Positions 1 through 7,387 of a stretch of 64,000 nt of DNA are shown here, one piece after another; within the stretch, counting starts at the first letter, position 1; each line of letters starts with the position of its first letter. The DNA is from Halovenus marina (lineage in GTDB: Archaea > Halobacteriota > Halobacteria > Halobacteriales > Haloarculaceae): positions 2,790,001 through 2,854,000 of the forward strand of contig NZ_JBLKNZ010000001.1 of assembly GCF_051414115.1 (NCBI RefSeq), written 5' to 3'. Under the pieces are notes generated by a model. It made no database searches. It was not told the origin of the DNA and saw only the letters and a list, made by a program, of their open reading frames with translations. The position numbers were made by a program, and so were the translations under genes.

Positions 1-1079
1 GCGAGTTCCTGAGCGTCGGCGTCGGAGTACAGCGCCAGCGCGAAGTCGCCGTCGCTGTAGTCGTCGCCAGGGTGCAGGCCGAGCGGCGCGAGTCGCTGTT
101 CCATCTGTTCGTCTGTGACCTGCTCGACATCGGTTACGTCCGGTTCCGGCCGCCCGCCGGACGTGGCGGAGTCGCCGCTCTCTTCTGCATCTCCGGAGTG
201 GTCATGACCGTCACCGCCGTGATCCGCTGACTCGACTGCTTCGTCTGGATGGACCGCCGCTGTGGTTTCGTTCTCGTACGCTGCGTCAGTCGGAACGCGC
301 TCGCCAGCGAGCAGCGCCGACAGATCCGACGGCGGGATGCGTCGCCCGATGTAGAAGGAACCAAACTCGGCGTACTTCGAGGTGGAGGGGTCGAATCGCA
401 TCTCGTAGAGCAGGTCCTTCATGTCGACCAAGTCGTCACCCCAGAGCGTGACGCCCCACTCGTGGTCGTCGAGCGCAACCGCGCCAGTGATCATCTGAAC
501 GACCTTGCCAGCGTAGTCGCGGCCGATATCGCCGTGTGCGTCCATGTGGTCGGCACGCTCCTCGAAGGACAGGTCGTACCAGTTCTGTTCCGGGTCGCGG
601 CGCTTGTCCATCGGGTAGAAGCAGACGTGCGTGGCGTCGGGAATCTCCGGGTAGAGTCGCGTCTGCATGTAGTTGTAGAGGCCATCGCCCTCGTCGAGTT
701 CCCCCTCGAAGTACTCGCGGGCGCGTTCGGAGTATCCCGACGCTTCGGTGACAGAGACGAACGACGTCTCGCGTTCGGTGTACTCGGCGAATGCGGTCGT
801 CTCGAACTGCCGTTCGAGCGCACCGATGTCCGCGCTGGTCGGCCGCAGGTGAACGAGGAGCAGGTCGGCCTTGTGACTCAGAATCGAGTACAGCGCCGTC
901 GCGCCCTCGTCGCTGTCCTCGACTGCGATCATGGATTCGAGCTGGTCGATCACTTCGGACAACGCGCGGTCCTGGTCACGTTCCGGGGAGTCTCGCCACT
1001 CGTCCCAGTCGAGGCTCCGAAAGTCGTGCAGGGCGTACCAGCCCTCGTCGGTCGGCGGCGGGTCACGTCGTTCTGGCAT
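1..1079 (-). CDS. pitA: PitA-type heme protein (HemQ/chlorite dismutase-like), C-terminus cut by window edge
   Basis: The first 359 codons are visible; the 3' end lies beyond the left edge. Residues about 12-245 form a HemQ/chlorite dismutase-type domain, recognised by ILSHKADL near residue 68, KRRDPEQNWYDL, HGDIGRDYAGK (its His is probably the heme ligand, by family analogy) and YEMRFDPSTSKYAEFG. A His/Gly/Asp linker (HGGDGHDHSGD) then leads into the start of a second small domain (FALALYSDADA). This is the layout described for PitA of Haloferax, a HemQ-like domain joined through a His-rich linker to a monooxygenase-like domain. Relatives bind heme or coproheme; the exact reaction of PitA is unsettled. 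The start is the ATG at 1079, which fits the domain start. The M50 protease gene upstream on the same strand ends 66 bases away. Confidence 0.85.
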   Translation of the reverse strand, partial: MPERRDPPPTDEGWYALHDFRSLDWDEWRDSPERDQDRALSEVIDQLESMIAVEDSDEGATALYSILSHKADLLLVHLRPTSADIGALERQFETTAFAEYTERETSFVSVTEASGYSERAREYFEGELDEGDGLYNYMQTRLYPEIPDATHVCFYPMDKRRDPEQNWYDLSFEERADHMDAHGDIGRDYAGKVVQMITGAVALDDHEWGVTLWGDDLVDMKDLLYEMRFDPSTSKYAEFGSFYIGRRIPPSDLSALLAGERVPTDAAYENETTAAVHPDEAVESADHGGDGHDHSGDAEESGDSATSGGRPEPDVTDVEQVTDEQMEQRLAPLGLHPGDDYSDGDFALALYSDADAQEL

Positions 1080-1145
1080 ACCAGAGGGTTGGCCTGCGCT
1101 GGTTACGAAAGTTCCGTTCGGCGGTCGTGAGTGTGAATAGCCCGA

Positions 1146-2924
1146 TCAGAGGAAGACGGGGCCGACGAGCATCAACACCAGCGCACCGCCCATCGCGAGC
1201 GTGACGCCGATGGTGATAATCGTCACGACCGTCCGCTGATGTCCGATCGGCAGTCGAGAGACGACCGCCTCGGTGCTCGTGCGGAGGATGTGCCCGCCGT
1301 CGAGGGGAAACGCCGGGATGCAGTTGAACAGCGCGAGGTTGAAGTTGATCCACCATGTCCAAAAGAGGAGGTTGGCGAGGAGGAACACGGCACCGCCAAT
1401 CCCCGCGAGCGAGCCGTCGATGGCGAAAAAGCCGACGACGTCAGGGGTGAAGCCAGCGAAGTTGTAGTGGATCGACGGGTCCGCGAGCGAGCGCAACGGC
1501 AGGAAGAGCAGACTTCCGAGGTAGGCGATTGCCCCGAGAATGAGCCCATTCTCTGCCCAGGCGTTGGTGCCGTCGAGCGTCGAGAGGATATTCTCGGCAG
1601 GGTACGTGTCGACGCCGAAATCGTCGAGCACGAGTCCGCCGAAGCCTTCCTGTAACACGACGCCGAAGACCGCCTCGTCGTCACCGCCGAGCGTGACATT
1701 GTCGAACTGTGTCGGGTCAGCATCGTCCTCGACGTAGGCGGTCACGGAGACGGTCTCACCCGGTTCGAGTCGGTCGGCAACTCGCTGGAGGTCGGTGGTA
1801 TTGGAGACGCGTTCGCCGTCGATGCGTGTGATCACGAGCGGCGTTCCGTCAGTCGGCGCACCGGCGTCCGCGAACGCCCCATCGGGGTCGACTTCCGCGA
1901 CGAACGCGCCAATCGGCACGCGGGCAGTCCCGTTCGTCGTGGTCAGTTCTGGCCGCTCCGCGCCCTCGACGGCACGGGCAAAGTCCTGCCCGGTCTGGAC
2001 GGGAGTGCCGTCGACGGCCTGTATCCGTATCGGTTCGTCCCCAGCGAACAGTCCATCAGCGATGCCGGTGACAGCCCGGACGACGAGGAGTCGCCGGTCG
2101 ACGACAACTGGATCCCCATCACGGAGATTCACACGGACGCGGTCGGATCGGGTGTCAGCGAGGACCGACTCCAGTTCCTCTGCATCCTCGACGGCTGTGC
2201 CGTTTATCGCCGTGATCACGTCACCGTATTCGAGGTCCCCATCGGCCGCTCCCGACCCGGAGAACGTATCGCCCACCGGCGCACCCGGAACGACCACAAC
2301 CGTACTCGCGACTGCCATCAACAGGAGGAGTGCAACGACCGTGACGACGAGATTGTTCATGATGCCCGCGGCGAACATGCGGGTCTGTGCGCCGCGGTCG
2401 GCCGCAAGTTGGTCGTTCGCATCTGGTTCGACGAACGCGCCGAGAGGGATGAACGCAAACATCGCGATGCCCATCGAGTCGATGTCGATGTCCTCGACCC
2501 GACACAGCAATCCGTGACCGCCCTCGTGGACGACCAGACCCACGACGAGTCCGAAGATGATCTCCGGGGCAGCAGACGGCGGCAGAAACTCGTTCACGCC
2601 GGGGATGATGAGCGCATTCTGGGGGTTCTCGATGCCCGAGGCATCCGGCTGGGTGAGCGTAATCGCCACCACGAGCGCCATGAACAGCCCCATCAGCACC
2701 ATGATCATCAGCGTGAGGCCAACGCCGACGTTTCCCCACGCTCGCCAGAATCGCTTCGGTCGGGCAAGTCTGTCGAGCAGGATGCGACCACGCTTTGTCT
2801 TTATCGTATGAAAGGGGCCAGAGACGTTGACGTAGCCCGGGAGATAGCCCTGCCTATCGAGCGCCATGACGAGAACCGTATACAGCAAGATCCCGACGAG
2901 AATCCACGTCAGCAGATCCGGCAT
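1146..2924 (-). CDS. Site-2 protease family membrane metalloprotease (M50) with PDZ region
   Basis: A 592-residue integral membrane protease. It has an N-terminal membrane helix, two helices around residues 75-130, the zinc motif HEGGH in a hydrophobic segment (VGLVVHEGGHGLL), and the second metal motif FPLDGGHILR near the C-terminus. Between them, about residues 210-420 form an extracytoplasmic PDZ-like region (GDVITAINGTAV and a second repeat-like stretch, PLVITRIDGERV). M50 enzymes cut within membranes, usually releasing regulators or processing signal-peptide remnants; no substrate is evident here. ATG 2924 is preferred because the frame upstream offers only a TTG at 2951. The gene follows pyrH by 68 bases on the same strand and may be cotranscribed. 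It is a different subfamily from the M50 protein at 4387. Confidence 0.88.
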   Translation of the reverse strand: MPDLLTWILVGILLYTVLVMALDRQGYLPGYVNVSGPFHTIKTKRGRILLDRLARPKRFWRAWGNVGVGLTLMIMVLMGLFMALVVAITLTQPDASGIENPQNALIIPGVNEFLPPSAAPEIIFGLVVGLVVHEGGHGLLCRVEDIDIDSMGIAMFAFIPLGAFVEPDANDQLAADRGAQTRMFAAGIMNNLVVTVVALLLLMAVASTVVVVPGAPVGDTFSGSGAADGDLEYGDVITAINGTAVEDAEELESVLADTRSDRVRVNLRDGDPVVVDRRLLVVRAVTGIADGLFAGDEPIRIQAVDGTPVQTGQDFARAVEGAERPELTTTNGTARVPIGAFVAEVDPDGAFADAGAPTDGTPLVITRIDGERVSNTTDLQRVADRLEPGETVSVTAYVEDDADPTQFDNVTLGGDDEAVFGVVLQEGFGGLVLDDFGVDTYPAENILSTLDGTNAWAENGLILGAIAYLGSLLFLPLRSLADPSIHYNFAGFTPDVVGFFAIDGSLAGIGGAVFLLANLLFWTWWINFNLALFNCIPAFPLDGGHILRTSTEAVVSRLPIGHQRTVVTIITIGVTLAMGGALVLMLVGPVFL

Positions 2925-2988
2925 TACTGGATGTGTAGAGGGAGTCGGCAAAGAGGGTTTGGTTCCCGGGTCGTCACTGTTCGTCAGC

Positions 2989-3026
2989 GATGTCAGTCCC
3001 GTCGTGCGATGTCGGTCCCGTCGTGC
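2989..3026. repeat. 19-bp imperfect tandem duplication at the 3' end of pyrH
   Basis: Bases 2989-3007 and 3008-3026 are the same 19-mer with one mismatch. The copy length is not a multiple of three. The duplication therefore shifts the end of pyrH: it now reads ...DGTDIARRD-stop, whereas the frame entering the second copy would read ...DGTDIADEQ-stop, ending at 2974. Confidence 0.9.
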
Positions 3027-3676
3027 GTTCCATCGACCGCGCGCGCGACGGCCTCGGGATCCGTCCCGTCGATGACGGCCGCCTGCAGGCCAGAGCGCTG
3101 GAGGAGTTTCGCTGCGAGGAGATCGACCGGTGCGTTGCTCCCGGCTTCCATTTCGATGTCGACGACGACATCGACGAGTTCACCCGGCGTCATCTGGTCG
3201 AATTTGGTCGCTTCCGGGGTCGTCTGTGGGTCTGCGTCGTACACGCCCGGGACACTCGTCGCGTAGATCAACAGATCCGCATCGACGTACTCCGCGAGCG
3301 CGGTTCCGACCGCATCGGTGGTGTGTCCGGCGACGGTACCGCCCATGATGGGAATATCCCCTCGGCGGAGCGCCTCCCGCGCCGTCTCGTGGTCGTCTGG
3401 CGGCGTCGGCGCGGCCCGGTCGTCGAGGGCGGCGATAAGGAGTCGCGCGTTCATCCGCGTGGCTGCCACGCCGAGTTGGTCGAGTTCGATCTCGTTTGCC
3501 CCCAGTTCCCGTGCAGTCTCGATGTACTCGCGTGCGGTCGGTCCGCCACCGACGACGACGCCGAGTTCGTGACCCGCCGCATCGAGCCGTTCGAGTACCG
3601 ACGCGTACGCTGCAACTCGCTCGGATTCGACGGCGGGGACGAGAACGCTCCCACCGACGGAGACGACCACCTTCAT
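2993..3676 (-). CDS. pyrH: UMP kinase
   Basis: This 227-residue amino-acid-kinase-fold enzyme phosphorylates UMP to UDP with ATP in pyrimidine nucleotide synthesis. The N-terminus is MKVVVSVGGSVLVP (phosphate-binding GGS); VVVGGGPTAREY, the GGTVAGHTTDAVG segment and the YATSVPGVYDADP region are diagnostic of the archaeal UMP kinase clade. The length matches the family, which lacks the bacterial extension. ATG 3676 starts directly at the first beta strand; a TATA-like CCTTTAGG lies at 3702-3709 on the same strand, consistent with a leaderless start. The last four codons were altered by the tandem duplication at 2989-3026. The membrane protease gene follows downstream. Confidence 0.95.
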   Translation of the reverse strand: MKVVVSVGGSVLVPAVESERVAAYASVLERLDAAGHELGVVVGGGPTAREYIETARELGANEIELDQLGVAATRMNARLLIAALDDRAAPTPPDDHETAREALRRGDIPIMGGTVAGHTTDAVGTALAEYVDADLLIYATSVPGVYDADPQTTPEATKFDQMTPGELVDVVVDIEMEAGSNAPVDLLAAKLLQRSGLQAAVIDGTDPEAVARAVDGTHDGTDIARRD

Positions 3677-3986
3677 ATCCGCGAGTCACGGTGTCGAAAC
3701 CTAAAGGTTGTCACCTGCCGTTCGACCCCGACCTGACTGGTCGTAGCCCCGATATCAAACGACGATAGACGGCAATTTCAGCATTTATTTCCAGTAATAG
3801 TTATAGAATTTTATTGAGTGTCTGAATTCCTGAGACGGGATTAGAGCAAAGAATAAAAGGTCTAAACGAATCTAGTCGCTCTGTAAATTGTCCATCGCAC
3901 CCAAAAATCCCTGAAAGCGGACAAACCGACACAAAGCATCCTCCCTTTATATACCCATACAGGGGATACGTGGAAGTGAGGCAAAC
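3677..3986. other. AT-rich intergenic region between divergent pyrH and the DUF7123 gene
   Basis: This 310-base stretch is divergent upstream sequence. Bases about 3765-3950 are far richer in A and T than any neighbour, with runs such as tttatttcc and gaattttattg. Short reading frames through it have unhaloarchaeal, Cys- and Phe-rich composition, and I do not accept them as genes. Both flanking promoters lie at the edges. The centre holds nothing I can name. Confidence 0.6.
3946..3953 (+). promoter_or_regulatory. TATA box of the DUF7123 gene
   Basis: TTTATATA lies 34-41 bases before the ATG at 3987. With archaeal spacing (start about 25 bases downstream) this predicts a transcript with a leader of roughly ten bases. 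Confidence 0.65.
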
Positions 3987-4229
3987 ATGAGTGTGACAGA
4001 GCCCTCCCAAGACGACCGCTCGAAAGAAGACCGCCTCCGTTCCTATCTCCGGCAGAAGGCGGAGGATGGAGAGATGTATTTCAAAAGCAAGTTCATCGCG
4101 GACGAGGTCGGACTCTCACCGAAAGAGATCGGCGCGCTGATGGTCAAGCTCCGCAAGTCCGCAGGCGAACTGGAGATCGAAAAGTGGTCGTACACGAGCG
4201 CGACAACGTGGCGAGTCGAACCGGCCTGA
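3987..4229 (+). CDS. DUF7123 family small protein
   Basis: An 80-residue haloarchaeal protein of unknown function. The conserved centre reads GEMYFKSKFIADEVGLSPKE, followed by IGALMVKLR and IEKWSYTSATTWRV. The IADEVGLSPKEIGALMVKL part looks like the recognition region of a winged helix, so a DNA-binding role is plausible but only inferred. It is highly charged and has no signal or membrane segment. It is transcribed from its own TATA box (3946-3953) and is not linked to the protease gene, which has its own promoter 157 bases further on. The family assignment is from recognition of the conserved core. Confidence 0.85.
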   Translation: MSVTEPSQDDRSKEDRLRSYLRQKAEDGEMYFKSKFIADEVGLSPKEIGALMVKLRKSAGELEIEKWSYTSATTWRVEPA

Positions 4230-4355
4230 CGGGAGCCAGCTATCGCGCTGGGTCGCAGGCAGGTCAGAATCGACCGGCGTCTTGCACATCACCTCTTTTG
4301 CCGTCGGACGTTCAGTGAGAGACAGTGTCGCGCTGTCGGCACGGCTGTGTTGGGA

Positions 4356-4363
4356 TTTAAATA
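4356..4363 (+). promoter_or_regulatory. TATA box of the 380-residue M50 protease gene
   Basis: TTTAAATA lies 24-31 bases before the ATG at 4387, the spacing expected for a leaderless haloarchaeal transcript. Confidence 0.7.
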
Positions 4364-4386
4364 CGCACGACCGCTAGCCGCCGACG

Positions 4387-5529
4387 ATGGCCGGTAGTGA
4401 GCGGTCGGATCCGCCCGCAGTTTCTGAAATCGCATCCGTCTTCGAGGTCTACGAGGTACGGACAGACGGTGAGACAGTGCTGTACGTCGGGAATCCGGTC
4501 GCCCCCGGCGAGTCTATCGAGCGGAAGCTCTGGCCGCTCTTTCGCGAGCGCGGCTACGAACTCTCCTTACAGCGCGGCTACGAGGAAGCAGACGGGATCG
4601 ATCTGCACGGGGAGTACGTCCTTGTGGCAGAGCCGTGGTCCGGCGGTATCGACGGGATCCCCTGGGTCAATCTCGCGCTGTTTTCGCTCACCGTCCTGTC
4701 GACACTCGTCGCTGGCGCAGTCTGGTGGTACCAGATCCCGCTGGGCGAGAATCCATGGCGAATCGTCGAAGCCTGGCCGTTCGTGCTCGCCGTGATGGGC
4801 GTACTCGGCGTTCACGAACTCGGCCACTACGTGATGAGCCGCTATCACGGGGTGAACGCCTCGCTGCCTTACTTCATCCCAGTGCCGACGATCATCGGGT
4901 CGATGGGTGCGGTTATCAAGATGCGCGGACAGATCCCGGACAGACGGGCGCTGTTTGACATCGGCGTGGCCGGACCGCTCGCCGGACTGGCCGCCACAAT
5001 ACTGGTCACCGCCATCGGACTACAGTTGGATCCGCTCGCCGTTCAGCAGACGCCACCCGAACCCGGTGAGACGCTGATCCGATTCAGTCACCCGCCGTTG
5101 CTGGATCTTATTGCCGAGGCGACCGGGACGACAGAGCGTATCGACGACGGCCGAATGCATCCGGTCGTGTTCGGCGGGTGGGTCGGAATGTTGGTCACAC
5201 TCTTGAACATGCTTCCAGTCGGCCAACTCGACGGCGGACACATTCTCCGTGCGATGTTCGGGCAGAGTCAAGAGCGAATCGCGGCGGCCGTCCCCGGTGC
5301 GCTGTTTGCGCTGGCCGGCTACCTGCTCTTTTTCCGGAGCGGCTTCGATTCCGTGCTCATCTGGACGATCTGGGGCGTATTCGCCGTGTTGCTCGTCTCT
5401 GCTGGTCCCGCATCACCGATCCGCGAGACACCGCTCGACCGCAAGCGGATGGCGCTTGGCGTCGTCACGTTTGTCTTTGCCGCGCTGTGTTTCACACCCG
5501 TCCCGATCGAAGTCATCGAGATGGCTTGA
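4387..5529 (+). CDS. Site-2 protease family membrane protein (M50, RseP-independent archaeal type)
   Basis: A 380-residue multi-pass intramembrane metalloprotease. A cytosolic domain of about 95 residues precedes about seven membrane helices. The zinc motif is VHELGHYVMSRYHG near residue 143, followed by SLPYFIPVP and GSMGAVIKMRG, which mark this archaeal/plant EGY-like subgroup; the third zinc ligand lies in LNMLPVGQLDGGH. There is no PDZ domain, unlike the protease at 1146. The substrate is unknown. The start is fixed by the TATA box at 4356-4363. The last codons and the stop are immediately followed by a palindromic element, and a diverged copy of the last 24 codons recurs at 6297-6368. 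Confidence 0.92.
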   Translation: MAGSERSDPPAVSEIASVFEVYEVRTDGETVLYVGNPVAPGESIERKLWPLFRERGYELSLQRGYEEADGIDLHGEYVLVAEPWSGGIDGIPWVNLALFSLTVLSTLVAGAVWWYQIPLGENPWRIVEAWPFVLAVMGVLGVHELGHYVMSRYHGVNASLPYFIPVPTIIGSMGAVIKMRGQIPDRRALFDIGVAGPLAGLAATILVTAIGLQLDPLAVQQTPPEPGETLIRFSHPPLLDLIAEATGTTERIDDGRMHPVVFGGWVGMLVTLLNMLPVGQLDGGHILRAMFGQSQERIAAAVPGALFALAGYLLFFRSGFDSVLIWTIWGVFAVLLVSAGPASPIRETPLDRKRMALGVVTFVFAALCFTPVPIEVIEMA

Positions 5530-5605
5530 TACTGTCGGCTGTACGTACGGACAAATTTTCGCCACCTCGGTGGCGAATTATGTTCGAGATGGTACAGCCG
5601 ACAGT
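5527..5605. repeat. Palindromic element A (nested inverted repeat starting at the stop codon)
   Basis: This 79-base element begins at the TGA of the protease gene. The outer arms are ACTGTCGGCTGTAC (5531-5544) and its perfect complement at 5592-5605. An inner hairpin TTCGCCACC-tc-GGTGGCGAA lies near 5558-5577. It has the same plan and stop-codon placement as the element at 54158-54239, with paired changes in the arms. It could be a REP-like mobile repeat or a transcription terminator; it contains no coding sequence. Confidence 0.8.
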
Positions 5606-5748
5606 GGCTCTGTTGAAACCCTCAAATACTGATAGGAGTCACGTGCTGAATACAGAGGCTGTAGTCAGCACGCAGTCACCAGTTACTGTGTTCGGCAAAG
5701 GACACAGATCTCCGAACGGTGCGACGAGGCGACGACCGCGCCGCCGGT
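5606..5748. other. Non-coding remnant between element A and the flavin-barrel gene
   Basis: The stretch starts with GGCTCTGTTGAAACC, which reminds me of insertion-sequence termini, though I cannot confirm this. It also contains an inverted repeat CGTGCTGA (5642-5649) / TCAGCACG (5665-5672). There is no transposase frame. Together with element A and the duplicated gene tail at 6297-6368 it suggests an old insertion or recombination site. Confidence 0.35.
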
Positions 5749-6192
5749 TCAATCGGTCGTCTTCCGGCCGGTTATCTCGTAGGGGTTGAGTTCGTAGATC
5801 AGCATCTCGACTTCGGGGACGGCCTCGTCAAAGAGGCGAAACGGCGGGAACTGCTCGTTGATTTCGGTGTCGGTAAACCGAGCCTGCTCCTCCGCGGAGA
5901 GGGGACGTATCTCGCCCCGGATCATCACGCTCCACGAGTTGCCCGCCTCGTCCATCTCGTAGACAATAAACGTGGCCGTCTCCGTCGACTCCGCGTACGC
6001 CAGCTTGGTGCTTTCGGGCTCGTCGCTCATGCGAACGAGGAGCCGGGAGCCGTCATACAGGTAGTTCAGTGGCACCGCGTAGGCGTCGTCGTCCCGGGCC
6101 AATGCGAGGACACCGTGGCCACGCTCTTCGAGCAACTGGCCGATCTCCTCCTCGTTGATCCCTCCGGTGTAGACGTACTCGACATGCTCCAT
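5749..6192 (-). CDS. Pyridoxamine 5'-phosphate oxidase family protein (flavin split-barrel)
   Basis: A 147-residue protein of the FMN-binding split-barrel superfamily. The opening MEHVEYVYTGGINEEEI, the strand pattern GHGVLALARDDDAYAVPLN, and RLLVRMSDEPESTKLAYA match the haloarchaeal one-domain proteins usually labelled pyridoxamine 5'-phosphate oxidase family. The real reaction is unknown; members bind FMN, F420 or heme. There is no signal peptide. The gene stands alone between palindromic element A and a stranded duplicate of the protease-gene tail, so it may have come in with the rearrangement; its codon use is nevertheless ordinary for the window. Confidence 0.8.
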   Translation of the reverse strand: MEHVEYVYTGGINEEEIGQLLEERGHGVLALARDDDAYAVPLNYLYDGSRLLVRMSDEPESTKLAYAESTETATFIVYEMDEAGNSWSVMIRGEIRPLSAEEQARFTDTEINEQFPPFRLFDEAVPEVEMLIYELNPYEITGRKTTD

Positions 6193-6296
6193 GGCCTATG
6201 GACGGGCCAGTGACTAAAGAACCCTCGTCCGTCCGACTCAGAGAAGCTTGGTGTAGATACGAGAACCGAACCTAAAACAGTTGGTACTATTTGGAA

Positions 6297-6368
6297 GTGA
6301 GTGTCACATTCGTTCTCGCTGCACTGTGTTTCACCCCCGTCCCGATCGAAGTCATCGAGATGACCTGA
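6297..6368 (+). pseudogene. Stranded duplicate of the last 24 codons of the M50 protease gene
   Basis: Read in frame to the TGA at 6366-6368, this stretch gives VSVTFVLAALCFTPVPIEVI followed by EMT, against GVVTFVFAALCFTPVPIEVI and EMA at the end of the gene at 4387-5529. The last 45 bases differ at only three positions, while further upstream changes are mostly silent. That is the pattern of divergence under protein-level selection before stranding. No intact gene precedes it. Confidence 0.8.
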
Positions 6369-6379
6369 CAACGAATCTA

Positions 6380-7246
6380 TCAGTGGGTGTATCCGCGGTC
6401 CGGAAGCGACTCCCCGTCCAGCGTTCGCCCTGACTCGGTGATCCGGCCGATCGGAGTGAGGAGGTCATCTGTTTCCGACTGCACGTGTGCGAGGTCGCTT
6501 TCGGGGATGGTACAGACGAGTTCGAAGTCCTCGCCGAAGAAGACACTCAACTCCCGTCGGTCGTCGTCGCCCTCAGAGACGGCGTCGACGGCGTCGGCCA
6601 CCGGGAGCGGCGATTCGACCGCGAAGCCACAGTCGCTCGCGTCGGCGAGTTGATGCAGCGATCGGGCGAGACCATCGCTCGAATCCATCATCGCACTCGC
6701 GTAGGGCGCGAGCGCTCGACCGGCGGCGACTCGTGGCTCGAATCGGAACAGGTCGTTCGCGCGCTCGTGGTCGCCCGCCGCAAACAGCCGGAGTGCGGCC
6801 GCACTTCGTCCGAGCGTCCCTGTGACACAGACGGCATCGCCCGGGCGCGCGCCGTCGCGGCGGACGGGGGCGTCCGCCCGCCCGAGAACGGTCGTCGCGA
6901 CGGTGAACTCCTCGTGAGTGTCCAGGTCGCCGCCGACGTAGGACGCGCCCGTGACCTCACAGACATCGCTGGCACCGTCGACGAAGGACCTGAGTTCGTC
7001 CCACTTCAGTTGCGGTGCGCCGTAGACGGCGACAGCCGCGAGCGCCTCGCCGCCCATCGCCGCCACGTCCGACAGCGACGCCCCCACGGAGCGCCAGCCA
7101 GCGGTGTAGCGAGTCGTACCGTCGGGGAAGTCGGTCGACTCGTGGAGCATGTCCGTCGTCAACAGGAACCCATCAACGACGGCGGTGTCGTCGCCAGCAG
7201 CCTCGAGATACTCGTCGAGTCTGTCGAGCAGCGCCCGTTCGTCCAT
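6380..7246 (-). CDS. thiL: Thiamine-monophosphate kinase
   Basis: This 288-residue enzyme phosphorylates thiamine monophosphate to the active cofactor thiamine diphosphate. It is an AIR-synthase/PurM-fold protein. Visible motifs are GDDTAVVDG near residue 18, TTDMLHESTDF, SLSDVAAMGGEALA, YVGGDLDTHEE, MMDSSDGLARSLHQLA (ATP/Mg binding) and FFGEDFELVCT. The ATG at 7246 gives the usual family length; the longer frame upstream would add an unconserved tail. It is divergent from rps19e with a 141-base gap, an arrangement I recognise from other haloarchaea. The convergent fragment of the protease gene ends 11 bases from its stop. Confidence 0.95.
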   Translation of the reverse strand: MDERALLDRLDEYLEAAGDDTAVVDGFLLTTDMLHESTDFPDGTTRYTAGWRSVGASLSDVAAMGGEALAAVAVYGAPQLKWDELRSFVDGASDVCEVTGASYVGGDLDTHEEFTVATTVLGRADAPVRRDGARPGDAVCVTGTLGRSAAALRLFAAGDHERANDLFRFEPRVAAGRALAPYASAMMDSSDGLARSLHQLADASDCGFAVESPLPVADAVDAVSEGDDDRRELSVFFGEDFELVCTIPESDLAHVQSETDDLLTPIGRITESGRTLDGESLPDRGYTH

Positions 7247-7356
7247 GGGCGGGCTACGGCAAGCGACGACAAAAGCGCCCCGACCGCCGCAAGTTGTGAC
7301 AACAGCGCTCCGACCGTCGCGCGACACGTCCCCGACGGAGAGGTGATAACGACGCC

Positions 7357-7364
7357 CTTAAATG
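7357..7364 (+). promoter_or_regulatory. TATA-like box of rps19e
   Basis: CTTAAATG lies 24-31 bases before the eS19 ATG at 7388, at leaderless spacing. Confidence 0.55.
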
Positions 7365-7387
7365 ACGCAAACGGGAAGACAGTTCCA

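Noticed and set aside
3801..4010. A 69-codon Cys/Phe-rich frame on the minus strand in the AT-rich island
   Set aside because: Its composition is unlike haloarchaeal proteins, it overlaps the promoter and start of the DUF7123 gene, and it has no homology I recognise.
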